From Speluncibacter jeojiensis (GTDB lineage: Bacteria; Actinomycetota; Actinomycetes; Mycobacteriales; Mycobacteriaceae): a DNA stretch of 64,000 nucleotides. The position numbers and the translations under genes were made by a program. The stretch is from the NCBI RefSeq assembly GCF_029589495.1, contig NZ_JAAIVF010000002.1, positions 558,001-622,000 of the forward strand, written 5' to 3'. Of this stretch, positions 37,301-46,599 are shown in pieces. A model generated the notes under the pieces. It was not told the origin of the DNA. It saw nothing but the letters and a program-made list of their open reading frames with translations, and did no database searches. The stretch's first letter is position 1. Every line of letters begins with the position of its first letter.

Positions 37301-39304
37301 CAGCCACACCGGCCCCTTGGAGGCGGGCGCGTCCGCCGAGAAGACCCCGGGGGCGGGCTTGCCCGCGGCGACCGCACGCAGGCCGGTGATCGCCTCGGCG
37401 CGAGAGGTCGCCAGCACCACGGCCCGCGAACGGCCGTGGTTCCGCTTGGCCAGCGCCCGGCCGACGTCGGCGAGCGGCGTCGTGCTGCCGGCCTCGGTCT
37501 CGAGCCAGTCGGCCAGGTCCGCCGCGGCGCGGCGCCGGCGCGACGGCAGCGCGGCCGAGACCGCAAGCAGCACGGGCAGCTGCTGCGCCTCTTCGCCCTG
37601 CTCGGTCGCGGCAGGCTCATTTGCCACAGTCGATTCGACTTCACTTGCGGCGGGTGCGTATTCGCGGACCACCACGTGCGCGTTGGTGCCGCCGAAGCCG
37701 AAGCCCGACACGCCCGCGACCGCGCTGCCGCTGTACCGCGGCCACTCGGTGGTCTCAGGGATCACCTGCAGGTGCGCCCGCGCGAAGTCGATGTACGGGT
37801 TGGGGCCGGCGAAGTTCAGCGACGGCGGGAGCTTGTCCTCCCGCATCGCCAGCACGACCTTGATCAGTCCGGCCGCACCTGCCGCCGCCTCGAGGTGGCC
37901 GAAGTTGGTCTTGGCCGAGCCGAGCAGCGCGGGCTTGTCGTCGGCGCGCCCGCGCCCGACCACGCGTCCCAGCGCGTCCGCCTCGATGGGGTCGCCGAGG
38001 ATGGTGCCGGTGCCGTGCGCCTCGATGTAGTCGACCTCGGTGGGCAGGATGCCAGCGTCGCGGTAGGCGTGCCGCAGCACGTCCGCCTGCGCGTCCGGGT
38101 TCGGCGCGAGCAATCCGTTGGAGCGGCCGTCCTGGTTCACCGCGGTGCCGGCGATGACCGCGAGCACGGTGTCGCCGTCACGTTCGGCGTCCTCGAGCCG
38201 CTTGAGCACGACCAGGCCGCCGCCCTCGGCACGGGAGATGCCGTTCGCGTCGGCGGAGAACGCCTTGATCTTGCCGTCCGGCGCGAGGATGCCGCCCTCG
38301 TCGAAGCCGAGCGTCGCCGGGGGCGCCAGCAGCATGTTGGTGCCCCCGGCCAGCGCCACGTCGGACTCGCCGGACCGCAGCGAGCGGACCGCCTGGTGCA
38401 CCGCGACCAGCGACGACGAGCAGGCGGTGTCCACGGCGACCGACGGTCCGCGGAAGTCGTAGAAGTACGAGACGCGGTTCGCCACGATCGCGGTCGACGT
38501 CCCGGTCAGCGCGTACGGGTGCGCGGTGGCGGGGTCGGCGACCGCCAGCAGCTGGTAGTCGTTCGCGGAGCTGCCGATGAAGACGCCCACCTGGGTGCCC
38601 TTGAGGTCGCTGGCCGGGATGCGGGCGTGCTCGAGCGCCTCCCAGGTCAGCTCCAGCGCGAGACGCTGCTGCGGGTCGACGTTCTTGACCTCGAGCGGCG
38701 ACATGGCGAAGAACTCGGCGTCGAAGGTCTTGACATCGTCGAGGTAGCCGCCTTTGGTGTTGGCCTGCGCGACCCGCTCGGCGACCGCCGGGTCCGCGGT
38801 GAACTCCTGCCACCGGCCCTCGGGCAGCTCGCCGATCCCGTCGCGGCCGTGGATCAGCTGGTCCCACATCTGCTCGGGTGTGCGCCCGCTGCCGGGGAAA
38901 CGGGAGGCCAGACCGACAACCGCGATGTCGTGCGCGCCCGGGCCGCTGGGCCGGGTGTAGTACGCCGCGTCGAGCGACTCGGCCGGCACCTCCGGCTCGC
39001 CCTCGATGATCCGCTGCGCCAGGGAGGCGATCGTCGGGTGCTGATAGACGACGGTGGCGCTCAGCGTGACGCCGACCAGTTCCTCGATCTCGCCGCCGAG
39101 CGCGACCGCATCGCGGGAGGACAGACCGAACTCCTCCATCGGCCGGTCCTCGGTGATCTGGTCACGCGGCATCCCGGTCGCCTCGGCCACCCAGTTCACC
39201 AGCCATGCGCGCAGCTGCGCGACGGTCATCTCGGTCGCGGTGGCGGCCGGCTCCGCCGACTCCTCCGCCATGGACTCCGACGTGGGAACCTGGGGGTCAG
39301 TCAT
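34337..39304 (-). CDS. pks13: Polyketide synthase Pks13 (mycolic acid condensase)
   Basis: Pks13 condenses the activated meromycolate with the carboxylated alpha chain and releases the product as a trehalose ester. The 1655-aa protein is ordered ACP-KS-AT-ACP-TE. Ser63 (FGLSSRDAV) takes the first phosphopantetheine; the ketosynthase Cys295 is in DTACSSSLVAVH, with the His motifs EAHGTGTILGDPIE and GSAKTNFGHLEAAAG; the acyltransferase Ser754 is in VGHSMGEAAAAY; the second carrier Ser1195 is in LGLDSLMAVRI; and the thioesterase Ser1460 is in GWSLGGALAYA. A Glu/Ala/Thr-rich linker lies before the thioesterase. It is a little shorter than the tuberculosis protein (about 1730 aa). The ATG at 39304 starts 10 nt after the fadD32 stop. 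Confidence 0.97.
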   Translation of the reverse strand: MTDPQVPTSESMAEESAEPAATATEMTVAQLRAWLVNWVAEATGMPRDQITEDRPMEEFGLSSRDAVALGGEIEELVGVTLSATVVYQHPTIASLAQRIIEGEPEVPAESLDAAYYTRPSGPGAHDIAVVGLASRFPGSGRTPEQMWDQLIHGRDGIGELPEGRWQEFTADPAVAERVAQANTKGGYLDDVKTFDAEFFAMSPLEVKNVDPQQRLALELTWEALEHARIPASDLKGTQVGVFIGSSANDYQLLAVADPATAHPYALTGTSTAIVANRVSYFYDFRGPSVAVDTACSSSLVAVHQAVRSLRSGESDVALAGGTNMLLAPPATLGFDEGGILAPDGKIKAFSADANGISRAEGGGLVVLKRLEDAERDGDTVLAVIAGTAVNQDGRSNGLLAPNPDAQADVLRHAYRDAGILPTEVDYIEAHGTGTILGDPIEADALGRVVGRGRADDKPALLGSAKTNFGHLEAAAGAAGLIKVVLAMREDKLPPSLNFAGPNPYIDFARAHLQVIPETTEWPRYSGSAVAGVSGFGFGGTNAHVVVREYAPAASEVESTVANEPAATEQGEEAQQLPVLLAVSAALPSRRRRAAADLADWLETEAGSTTPLADVGRALAKRNHGRSRAVVLATSRAEAITGLRAVAAGKPAPGVFSADAPASKGPVWLFSGFGSQHRKMAKQLYLENPVFAAAVDEIDELIVDEAGYSMREKFLDDAQDYGIETSQVGIFTIQVALSKLLRHHGAEPEALVGHSMGEAAAAYVSGGLPLEDAVRVICVRSRLMAEGEATLEGDDIRRMALVEYSADDITAVLGDYPHLEVCVYAAPTHTVIGGPEPEVEAIVARAEGEGKLARILQTKGASHTAQVDPILGELAAELAGIDVQPLTVGLYSSVDKETFYRAGHAPIHQVEYWTKGMRHSVYFNNAVRMAVDAGHTTFVELAPNPAVLMSVAMTAYDAGLLDAQLIHTLKRKEDEPLGILTALAQLYVHGHRVDLSTLLPAGDYADIPRTAWIRKQMWLDTRISSGGNARMPGAHVALPDGRHVWEVQAASVGDLGQLAVAAAGQVLSDVTLRASVPHGALPSSGTLTTTLVPHPGGASVQVHARDGQAFTLLLDAVVTSGEPLPEPALATAPAAAPSTGPVEELPAVEETIGGKWDPNGSQTLEERLTFIVAESMGYAPEDLPAEIPLMELGLDSLMAVRIKNRVEYEFDIPQLQLQAVRDANLLEVAKYLRYAVENREEVQAMADQQAAERATEGAEPASETESPVAAVAAPVAEAPTAEQTDATSDTDQQSLTEAAGSDVPPRDAPERLVFATWAVVTGQSAKGVFNTLPVLDDDTAEKLAARLTERSGGEVTFDDVLDSETIEQLSDVVRKHLEGDVGVVRVLRAAPAGSNRLPVFAFHPAGSSTTVYEPLVKRLPADVAVYGMERVEGSIPERARQYLEPLREIQPHGPYVLIGWSLGGALAYAVAGLLREQGEEVAVVGLIDAVMPGEKVPDTAEERKARWLRWQAFGEKTYDAHIPLPIDKLSEADDEGQIQIIMDLLKVSKVSIPGGAIEHQRKSFLDNRALLRIGDSMQAYDGKVALYMADRYHDGAIELEPAYATRAADGGWGEYAADLDIVHIGGDHLQIVDEPYVAKVASDLAKRLDELESGRG

Positions 39305-39313
39305 GCAACCTGC

Positions 39314-41212
39314 TCACTCTTCGGTGGGACTGTCAGGGAACGCGGTCTGGGTGTGCCCGCCTCGAAGGGTGCCTTCGATGTAGGCCTTCTTGCACGCGCG
39401 CCGGGCGATCTTGCCACTCGACGTGCGCGGGATCGAACCCGCCGGAACCAGCAGGACATCCCGGGCCGTGACGCCGTGGCGCGACGAGATCGCCGCACGC
39501 ACGGTGTCCGCGATCGGGCCCTGGTCGGCCTTGCCCGCGCCGGGCGCGCGCTCGGCCACGATGACCAACTGCTCCGAAGAGTCATCCTTGTCGAATGTCA
39601 ATCCGTTACCGCCGTCCTCGAAGACGACGGCCGGCAGCTGGTTCGCCGGCACCGCGAAGGCGGCGACGAATCCGGGGCGCAGTGCCTTGGAGGCCTCCTG
39701 CGCGGAGTACTCGAGGTCCTGCGGGTAGTGGTTGCGGCCGTCGACGATCACCAGGTCCTTGACCCGGCCGGTGATGTAGAGCCGGTCGTCGTCGTAGACG
39801 CCGTAGTCGCCGGTGCGCATCCAGTGCGAGTCCTCCGGCGCGCCGTCGGCGTGGCTTCCCTCCACCAGCCGGGTGACCAGCTTGTTGTGGAACGTCTCGG
39901 TGGTCTCGTCGTCGCGTCCCCAGTAGCCGCGGCCCAGGTTGTTGCCGTGCAGCCAGATCTCGCCGACGACGTCGTCAGCGCACTCGACACCGGTGTCCGG
40001 GTCGACGATGACCGCCCACTGGCTGCGGGCCACCTGGCCACAGGCGACCTGAGGCACGGCGTCCGTCGCGTTCACGTCGACCTTGACGATCCGGCCCTCG
40101 TTGAGCGCGGTGCGGTCGACGTAGATGATCGTCGCCTCTTCCTCGGTCGGGGTGGCCGAGACGAACAGTGTGGCCTCCGCCATGCCGTAGGCAGGCTTGA
40201 TCGCGGACTTCGGCAGGCCGTACGGCGCGAAGGCGTCGTTGAACTTGCGCATCGACGAGGTGGTCACCGGCTCGCTGCCGTTGATCAGCCCGATCACGTT
40301 GCTCAGGTCCAGGTGCTCGCCCGCCTTGGGCAGGCCGCGGGCGGCCGCGTGCTCGAACGCGAAGTTCGGGGCCGCCGCGAAGGTGCCGGCGCCGTCGCTG
40401 ACGGCCGCGAGTTCCTTGATCCACCGGTACGGACGCGCCACGAAGGCCCGCGGCGACATGATCGTGATGTACTTGCCGCCCAGCGCCGGGAGGATGACCG
40501 TCAGCAGGCCCATGTCGTGGAACAGCGGCAGCCAGGTCACACCGCGCGAACCGGTGTCCAGCCCGATGCCGAACGCCATCTGCAGCGCGTTGGTGCCCAC
40601 CGCGCGGTGGGTGATCTCCACGCCGGCGGGGACGCGGGTGGAACCCGACGTGTACTGCAGGTACGCGATCGCGTCCAGATCGGCCTTCGGGTTGACCCAG
40701 GTCTCGCCGACCGAGTCGGGGATGGCGTCGACGGCGATGATGCGGGGGCGCTGCGCGGCAGGCAACGCGCGGAACAACTGGCGCACGCCGGCGGCCGAGG
40801 AGGTGGCGGTCAGGATCGCGGCGGGCTCGCAGTCGCCGAGCACCGCGTGCAGCCGGTCGGTGTGGCCGGGCTCGTCCGGGTCGAACAGCGGGACCGCGAT
40901 GGTGCCCGCGTGCATGGCGGCGAAGAACGAGATCACGTAGTCGAGGCCCTGCGGCGCGAGGATCGCGACGCGGTCGCCCTGCTCGGTGACCTGCTGCAGC
41001 CGCGCGGCGACCGCGCGGATCCGGATGCCGAACTGCTCCCAGGTCAGCTCCTGCGCCTCGCCGTCGCGGGCGACCGAGTAATCGATGTAGCGGTATGCGA
41101 GTTCATCGGCGTTCTGGCGCGTGTGCGCCTCGACGTGGTCGACCAACGTCAAGCCGTCCTTCAGCGCAATCTGGCCGTTTTCGTCCAGATAGTCATTGAA
41201 GTTCTCGTCCAT
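39314..41212 (-). CDS. fadD32: Fatty-acyl-AMP ligase FadD32
   Basis: FadD32 activates the meromycolic acid as acyl-AMP and loads it on the N-terminal carrier domain of Pks13. The 632-aa product is an ANL-superfamily enzyme: [14 protein letters not shown] (P-loop), [38 protein letters not shown], and [36 protein letters not shown], with the late Lys in [14 protein letters not shown]. The fatty-acyl-AMP-ligase subfamily is shown by FHDMGL and the HYPQD end. The ATG at 41212 follows AGGAG at 5 nt. It is the first gene of the mycolate operon; a TAACAT box on the minus strand (41359-41364) in the 235-nt upstream gap is a candidate promoter, and nothing else is seen in that gap. Confidence 0.96.
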   Translation of the reverse strand: MDENFNDYLDENGQIALKDGLTLVDHVEAHTRQNADELAYRYIDYSVARDGEAQELTWEQFGIRIRAVAARLQQVTEQGDRVAILAPQGLDYVISFFAAMHAGTIAVPLFDPDEPGHTDRLHAVLGDCEPAAILTATSSAAGVRQLFRALPAAQRPRIIAVDAIPDSVGETWVNPKADLDAIAYLQYTSGSTRVPAGVEITHRAVGTNALQMAFGIGLDTGSRGVTWLPLFHDMGLLTVILPALGGKYITIMSPRAFVARPYRWIKELAAVSDGAGTFAAAPNFAFEHAAARGLPKAGEHLDLSNVIGLINGSEPVTTSSMRKFNDAFAPYGLPKSAIKPAYGMAEATLFVSATPTEEEATIIYVDRTALNEGRIVKVDVNATDAVPQVACGQVARSQWAVIVDPDTGVECADDVVGEIWLHGNNLGRGYWGRDDETTETFHNKLVTRLVEGSHADGAPEDSHWMRTGDYGVYDDDRLYITGRVKDLVIVDGRNHYPQDLEYSAQEASKALRPGFVAAFAVPANQLPAVVFEDGGNGLTFDKDDSSEQLVIVAERAPGAGKADQGPIADTVRAAISSRHGVTARDVLLVPAGSIPRTSSGKIARRACKKAYIEGTLRGGHTQTAFPDSPTEE

Positions 41213-41447
41213 ACCCACTCCTGTCGAAGCCAAAGTAAATCCGCACCGGCCCCGCCGCGAGCCACCGTCTCCGATGTCTCGCCGGTGGGTATCCGGCACC
41301 ACGTGGTCAGGCTCACACCTCGCTCGCGGAACGCCTCTACTCACGGCAAACCAGAAACATGTTACAGATCGGTCTCCGGCGGGCGAAGCACGCCGTGACC
41401 TCAGTGTCCTGCGAAACCGCCTGGTATGCGAGGTCGAACCGCAAGCG

Positions 41448-42470
41448 TCATTCGCCCTTGAGCAGCTGGATGACCGGCGCGAACGCCTCCTGCTGGGTCG
41501 GGAAGATCCCCACGTAGGACATCGTGGTGCGCTCACGCACCCGACGGATCTGGTCGGCGATTTCCTCGTAGGTGCCGAAGGCGATGTACGGGGAGTTCAG
41601 GATGTCCTCCACCGACAGCTTGACGTCGACCTCGACGTTCGGCGGGTAGCCGTTGTCGAGCGCGGCGAGGGCCATCTCGGCCATCGCCTCGCGGTCGTCG
41701 GTGGGCACCACGGTCGTGATGGTCCAGTTCAGCTCGATGTCGTCGAAACGGTCGCCGGCAGCCTCCCGGATGCGCTCGACCCGCTCGACCGTCTTCTCCA
41801 GCGTCATGTCGGACAGCAGCAGCCTGCCGTCCTTGGTGGTCGAGGTGGCCACCGAGATGATGTCGGCGTGCTTGGCGGCCAGTGCCAGCATCTTCGGCCC
41901 GCCGCCGCCCACCGCCAGCTTCGGCCGCGGACCCTGCCGGGGCCGGGGGCTGCCCTTGAGCCCGCGGATCGTGTAGTACTTGCCCTCGAAGTTGCACTCC
42001 TGACCGCGCAGCAGCGTGTCCAGGATGGTCAGGGCCTCGTCGAGCTTGGCGATCCGTACACCGGGACGCTCGTACTCGATCCCGCCCTTGTCGAACTCTT
42101 CCTTCATCCAGCCCGCACCGATGCCGAGCTCGAGGCGACCGCCGGAGAGCACGTCGATGGTCGCCGCGTCCTTGGCCAGCACCGCCGGGTGACGGAAACC
42201 GTTCGCCAGCACCGCGGTGCCGAGCCGGATCTTGTCGGTGGCGACCGCCAGGGCTCCGAGCGCAGCGATCGGACCGACCTGGTTGCCCAGGTGGTCCGGG
42301 ATCATGAAGCTGTCGTAGCCGAGCGCCTCAGCCTGCTGCGCGAGCTTGATGAAACGGCGCGCGCCGCCCTCCTCGGCGTTGCCCTCACCTCCGGCCGCAA
42401 ATCGGAACTTGCGCAGTGCCTGGCCGGCAGGGGCTGTTCCTGCTGCTGCCTTGGGATCGGCAGTGGACAT
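41448..42470 (-). CDS. LLM-class F420-dependent oxidoreductase
   Basis: The 340-aa product is a luciferase-like TIM-barrel enzyme. [98 protein letters not shown] and the [18 protein letters not shown] helix fit the TIGR03621 (MSMEG_2516-like) group of F420-dependent oxidoreductases. The substrate is not known. It stands between fadD32 and the cutinase-like gene, which are neighbours in M. tuberculosis. With the ATG at 42470 the mycolate operon and this gene are both on the minus strand with 235 nt between them. Confidence 0.85.
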   Translation of the reverse strand: MSTADPKAAAGTAPAGQALRKFRFAAGGEGNAEEGGARRFIKLAQQAEALGYDSFMIPDHLGNQVGPIAALGALAVATDKIRLGTAVLANGFRHPAVLAKDAATIDVLSGGRLELGIGAGWMKEEFDKGGIEYERPGVRIAKLDEALTILDTLLRGQECNFEGKYYTIRGLKGSPRPRQGPRPKLAVGGGGPKMLALAAKHADIISVATSTTKDGRLLLSDMTLEKTVERVERIREAAGDRFDDIELNWTITTVVPTDDREAMAEMALAALDNGYPPNVEVDVKLSVEDILNSPYIAFGTYEEIADQIRRVRERTTMSYVGIFPTQQEAFAPVIQLLKGE

Positions 42471-42614
42471 CGACTAACTCCTCAGTGGTGGGCGAACGCG
42501 CAAACTCTATCGGCTCGCCGTGTCCACGACGAATCCCCAGCCGAGCAATTGTGCCGTCCCACAGCTGTGCCTTCGATGAGATGTGCAGACGAACTACCTG
42601 TGAGCACCCGATAT

Positions 42615-43595
42615 TCAGCCGTGCGCCGGCGTCGGCGCACCGTTGACCAGGCCGGACGCCCACCCGGTCAGGTACTTCGTCGCGGTCTGTCCCTCGCTGT
42701 CGACCACGAACGAGTTGTACTTCGCGTGCACCGGGTTCTGCGAAGCGGCGGCGAGTTGCACGAGCGCCCCCGGCGCGCCGAACAGCGTGAAACTGTTCGG
42801 CGGTGCGGCGCAGATCAGGTCGCCCGGGGCGCAGATCTGCACGGTCTTCGAGGTCAGCGACCCGAGACCGCCGGGGCGAGGCCCGGTCATGGTGGCGCCG
42901 GGCACGCCGGGCACGTCGTGCAGTCCGCGCAGGACCACCTCGGCGCCGACGCCGGACTGGATGCCGAGGTTGACGGCGGCATCGGACATCTCGCGACGCC
43001 CGTCGGCCACCAGACCCACGCCGAGCACCCGGTCGGCCGCGACCGGCCCCTGCCCCGCGCCGATCTTGGCGGCCACGTCACCGGCGATCACGGCGCCCTG
43101 CGAGAAGCCCATGAGCACGTAGTGGGTCAGCGGGCAGCCCTTGGCCATCGAGGCGATCATGTCCTCGGTGGCCTGCGTGCCCTGCGCGCGACTCTGGTCG
43201 TAGGTCTCCTGCGGCGGCGCGCCGAAGTGCGCGAACTGCGCGGCATACGGCACGGTCACGACGTCCGCGCGGGAACTCGCGAACTCGTTCTGCAGCGGTC
43301 GGGTCACATTGAGCAGCAACGCATTCGGATTGAATGTCGGGTTGTGCGGATCGTCGGTGGGCGAGCTCTCCCACGTGCCGGGCACGGCGACGACCTGCAC
43401 GTCCGGGCAACTGGCCGGCTGGGTCGACGGCGTCGGCTGCGGCGGGCCCGGGATCGGCGGCGGTACCGGACCCGGGGGACGGAAGATGTTGAACACCGCG
43501 ACACCGCCCGCTATCACCACGACGACGACCACGAGCGCAGCGAGCAGCCACCCGCCCTTGCGGGACTTCTTCTTCGACTTGCGATCAGCCCACAT
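42615..43595 (-). CDS. Cutinase-like phospholipase/thioesterase (Rv3802c/Culp6-like)
   Basis: The Rv3802c enzyme is an essential membrane-anchored thioesterase/phospholipase A linked to mycolate and envelope lipid balance. This 326-aa product has a Lys-rich start (DRKSKKKSRKGG), one membrane helix (about residues 15-38), a Pro-rich linker (PPGPVPPPIPGPPQPTPS), and a cutinase domain: CPDVQVVAVPGTWESS, nucleophile in YVLMGFSQGAVIAGDVA, and CAPGDLICAAPPN, supplying the catalytic Asp and the disulfide; a His follows in PVHAKYNSF. The ATG at 43595 follows GAGGAG at 10 nt. Same strand and neighbourhood as the Ag85 genes, as in mycobacteria. Confidence 0.9.
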   Translation of the reverse strand: MWADRKSKKKSRKGGWLLAALVVVVVVIAGGVAVFNIFRPPGPVPPPIPGPPQPTPSTQPASCPDVQVVAVPGTWESSPTDDPHNPTFNPNALLLNVTRPLQNEFASSRADVVTVPYAAQFAHFGAPPQETYDQSRAQGTQATEDMIASMAKGCPLTHYVLMGFSQGAVIAGDVAAKIGAGQGPVAADRVLGVGLVADGRREMSDAAVNLGIQSGVGAEVVLRGLHDVPGVPGATMTGPRPGGLGSLTSKTVQICAPGDLICAAPPNSFTLFGAPGALVQLAAASQNPVHAKYNSFVVDSEGQTATKYLTGWASGLVNGAPTPAHG

Positions 43596-43674
43596 GGACC
43601 GGGTACTCCTCACCCTTCCGCGGTTCGCGCCGACCGGCCGGCGCCCGACCACACCGGCCGGCGGCGCGCGTCAC

Positions 43675-44250
43675 TCACGAATTACAGAAGTCTTCCTTGG
43701 CCACCTTGATGTAGATCGCCGCCGAGTCGGCCGGCTTGAGCTTGCTCCCCGTCAGCTGGGACTGCGAGGAGGTGATCGCGGTGACCGTCGTGGTTACCTG
43801 GTCGGTCGGCACCTTCGCCTGCAGCGCTGAGCAGATGTAGTTCGCCGTCGTCAACGCGATGTCACCGGTGTTGCCGACCTTGACCCCGGCCTTGTCCAAC
43901 TGGTCGAGGAAGGCCTGGTCCTTGGGGCTGCGCGGCGGCTGCGTCGGCCCCGGGAAACCCTGCGGCAAAGCCTCGGGGGTCTCCGGCGGTGCGGTCGCGG
44001 CGACACCGGTCGGGTCCGGGTCGATGGTCGGCGCCGGTGCTGCGGCGCCCGCGTCACCGTGCGACCCGCCGGGCGCGGTGGAACCGCCCTGCTGCGGTGC
44101 GGCGGCGGTGGCCGTGGGCTTGGCCGCGGCGCTCACGCTCGGCTTGCCGCTGGCCGTCGAGTCGTTGCTACCGCAGCCGGCGAGCAGCCCGATCCCGGAC
44201 GCCACGACCGCCGTGGCCACGATCCCTCGGGTCACCGCATTACGCATCAT
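43675..44250 (-). CDS. DUF732-type lipoprotein
   Basis: The 191-aa product has a lipoprotein signal (GIGLLAGC), a long Ala/Pro/Thr-rich linker (about residues 30-115) and a C-terminal helical domain DQAFLDQLDKAGVKVGNTGDIALTTANYICSALQ ending in EDFCNS, with the two Cys expected of DUF732. Function is unknown; the linker suits spanning the wall. Two ATGs (44250 and 44247) are adjacent; GAGGA lies 9 nt upstream. The gene lies downstream of the LGFP mycolyltransferase after a strong hairpin. Confidence 0.8.
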   Translation of the reverse strand: MMRNAVTRGIVATAVVASGIGLLAGCGSNDSTASGKPSVSAAAKPTATAAAPQQGGSTAPGGSHGDAGAAAPAPTIDPDPTGVAATAPPETPEALPQGFPGPTQPPRSPKDQAFLDQLDKAGVKVGNTGDIALTTANYICSALQAKVPTDQVTTTVTAITSSQSQLTGSKLKPADSAAIYIKVAKEDFCNS

Positions 44251-44323
44251 CAAAAACAATCCTCGACTTCCGTTGTGTGCCGGCGGGCCGTCGGGCCGAC
44301 CTGCAGGGCCAGGGTACCGACAA

Positions 44324-44367
44324 CGGGTGGGTCGCGCCGAGACGTGCGCCTCGGCGCGACCCACCCG
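44324..44367 (-). terminator. 18-bp hairpin terminator of the LGFP mycolyltransferase gene
   Basis: CGGGTGGGTCGCGCCGAG (44324-44341) pairs perfectly with CTCGGCGCGACCCACCCG (44350-44367), loop of 8 nt, 34 nt past the stop at 44401. No U-tract follows. Confidence 0.75.
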
Positions 44368-44400
44368 CAGGTCCGGTCACCCGCCCGATCTGTTCCGTAC

Positions 44401-46335
44401 TCAGTGATAGGTGACGGCGGTCTTGCCGTCCGTGACCGTGACGGTCCCGTGCTGGAAATTCTGGGTGACGCCGCCGGCGGGGATGTCGGTCTGGTCGCCG
44501 ACGGGCAGGCCCAACTTGCCGGCCTCGAAGCCGCTCTGCTGCCAGGCGTCCCAGATCGGGCCGAACCTGATCGCCCAGGCTCCGGTGGCCGCACTCCAGT
44601 AGATGTTGCCGTTCTCGAAGCCGTTGTAGCGGGCCTGTCCGTTCGGGGTGCCCAGCTCGTTGGTCTTCGGGAAACCCAGGTAGCTGTCCTCGTACCCGAG
44701 CGTTCCGTACTTCTTCATGATCTCGCCCTGCACCGAGTGGGTGCCGTTGCCCGGGCTCGAGTAGATGGCGCCGATCTGGAAGGCCTGGACCTGGCCGGTC
44801 TTGTTCGGCGTCTTGATCTGGTCTTGCGTCGGGTAACCGAGCGGCCCGCGTTCGAAGCCCTGACGGCCCCACTCGGTCAGGATGTCGCCGTACACCGCGT
44901 GCGCGCCGGTCGGGATGGTCCAGTAGATCGAGCCGTTCTGGAACAGGTTGAACCGTCCGCGCCGGTCCGGCGTGCCGAGTTCGACGGTCTTCGGGAAGCC
45001 GAGCTTGCCGCCCGAGCCGCCCATGTTCTGGTACTCGCCGCCGATCGCGCCGCCGAGGGACTGCGCCCCGGTGGCCTGCGACCAGAACACCTGCCCGTTC
45101 AGGAAGTCCTGCGCACGGCCGCCCGGCACCGCGTACTCCGCGGTGGTGCAGGGACCGAGCCACTGCGCGCCCGCCGCGAAGCCGCCGATCGCCCCGGTCG
45201 CCGAGCACGGCGGCTTGACGGGCTCGACGTTCAACGCCTGTGCCACCTGCGGCCAGGACTGGTGCATCTCGAACTGCCAGTACGGCCACGAGTGGGTGCC
45301 GGACGGCCGGTAGATGACGTTCGCCGAGATGCCGAGCTTGTTGAGCTTCTGCGCGAAGTTCTGCGACGTCAGCCGGGACAGGATCTCCAGTCCCATGCCG
45401 GCGAAGTTGGTGGAGATGCCGGGGATGTTGCCGACCTGGTCGTACGGTCCGGCGACGCCGTTACCGCTGGAGATGTAGATGCTCATCCCCTTGAGCTTGT
45501 CCGCGTGCAGCATCGGATCGTGGTCCGCCCAGGCCGGGTTCGACGGCAGTCCCCACATGTTCTCGGAGTGGAATCCGCCCGCGTCGAGCATCGCGACCTG
45601 GATCGCCTGCGGCATGCCCAGCGAGGTCGTGTTGAGGATGCCCGAGTAGGAGGCCACGAACTTGAACATGTCCGGGTGCCGCTCGGCGAGCATCATCGCC
45701 GCGGTGCCACCCATGGATAGGCCGGCCAGGCCGGCCACATCGCTGGTGCGCCAGTCGCTGTGCAGGATCGGCGGGAGTTCCTTGGTCAGGAACGTCTCCC
45801 ACTGGTAGTTGTGGCCGTTGTCCGGCTTGAGCCAGTCGGTGTAGAAGCTCGACTGCCCGCCGACCGGCAGCACCACGTTGACGTTCTTGTCCGCGAAGAA
45901 GTTGACGATGTCGGTGTTGATCGTCCAACCGCTCTGGTCGTCGGTCGCACGCAGGCCGTCGAGCGTGAGGAGCTGGGGGAAGGTCTGGTTCGGGTTGGCG
46001 TACCAGTCCCGGGCCAGCAGGATCTGCACCTGCACGTCGGTGCCCATCGCGGGCGAGTAGACCCACAGGGCCACCCGGTGCGCGGTCAGCCAGTCGACCT
46101 TGTCAACCTTGACGCCGGGCAGGACGGTGTCCGCAGTGCGCATCGGCTGGGCGTGCGCGACCGTCTCCGCCCGCGTGAGCGGCTGGGCCTGCGCCGTCGA
46201 CACGCTCGCGAGACCCACCGTGAGCGGCAGCACCGCTGCCGCGGCGCACAGACCGAGCATGCGGCGCCGCCACGGTCCCGACCGTCCGCTGCCTGAAATC
46301 TGTGTGCGTGTCAAGGCATGTCCTCGTTTCAGCAT
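44401..46335 (-). CDS. Mycolyltransferase (antigen 85 type) with C-terminal LGFP repeats
   Basis: Antigen 85 enzymes transfer mycolate from trehalose monomycolate to arabinogalactan or a second trehalose outside the membrane. The 644-aa product has a signal peptide (about 50 residues, cleavage near AQA), an esterase domain with the nucleophile in LAGLSMGGTAAMM, LDGLRATDDQSGW, and the late His in GTHSWPYWQFEM; then about 260 residues with four clear LGFP repeats (LGFPKTVELG, LGYPTQDQI, LGFPKTNELG, LGLPVGDQT) and one degenerate. LGFP repeats anchor corynebacterial PS1-type mycolyltransferases to the wall. The ATG at 46335 lacks a ribosome site; a TTG at 46314 has GAGGA 6 nt upstream and may be the true start. 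Confidence 0.92.
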   Translation of the reverse strand: MLKRGHALTRTQISGSGRSGPWRRRMLGLCAAAAVLPLTVGLASVSTAQAQPLTRAETVAHAQPMRTADTVLPGVKVDKVDWLTAHRVALWVYSPAMGTDVQVQILLARDWYANPNQTFPQLLTLDGLRATDDQSGWTINTDIVNFFADKNVNVVLPVGGQSSFYTDWLKPDNGHNYQWETFLTKELPPILHSDWRTSDVAGLAGLSMGGTAAMMLAERHPDMFKFVASYSGILNTTSLGMPQAIQVAMLDAGGFHSENMWGLPSNPAWADHDPMLHADKLKGMSIYISSGNGVAGPYDQVGNIPGISTNFAGMGLEILSRLTSQNFAQKLNKLGISANVIYRPSGTHSWPYWQFEMHQSWPQVAQALNVEPVKPPCSATGAIGGFAAGAQWLGPCTTAEYAVPGGRAQDFLNGQVFWSQATGAQSLGGAIGGEYQNMGGSGGKLGFPKTVELGTPDRRGRFNLFQNGSIYWTIPTGAHAVYGDILTEWGRQGFERGPLGYPTQDQIKTPNKTGQVQAFQIGAIYSSPGNGTHSVQGEIMKKYGTLGYEDSYLGFPKTNELGTPNGQARYNGFENGNIYWSAATGAWAIRFGPIWDAWQQSGFEAGKLGLPVGDQTDIPAGGVTQNFQHGTVTVTDGKTAVTYH

Positions 46336-46528
46336 GAACAAGGCGGAGGGCGGCCCGCCGTGTAGATCCCCAGGGGTCGATTCGACCCCCGAGGGGTGTT
46401 GATCACTGGACACCATAAGGGCGCACGCGCACGAACCCTGCTCGCACACGCCGAACGGCACGTGAATCGGTAGGGAACCGTCACCGCATCGACTAGAGTG
46501 CCGCGCTCGGATTCCGGCCGCAGACGCC

Positions 46529-46562
46529 ACCGAGGGGCACTCGATGACGAGTGCCCCTCGGT
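46529..46562 (-). terminator. 15-bp hairpin terminator of the middle Ag85 gene
   Basis: ACCGAGGGGCACTCG (46529-46543) and CGAGTGCCCCTCGGT (46548-46562) pair perfectly with a 4-nt ATGA loop, 37 nt past the stop at 46600. The remaining 46336-46528 is presumed promoter for the LGFP gene. Confidence 0.75.
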
Positions 46563-46599
46563 AGGGGATGTTCGCGGCCTCAGCGGCCGGTCGGTGCGC

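Noticed and set aside
34952..41398. Very long open frame on the plus strand across the pks13-fadD32 region
   Set aside because: It is antisense to two firmly identified genes; high GC with strong third-position bias leaves long open frames on the opposite strand. Composition is Arg/His/Gln-rich without domains.
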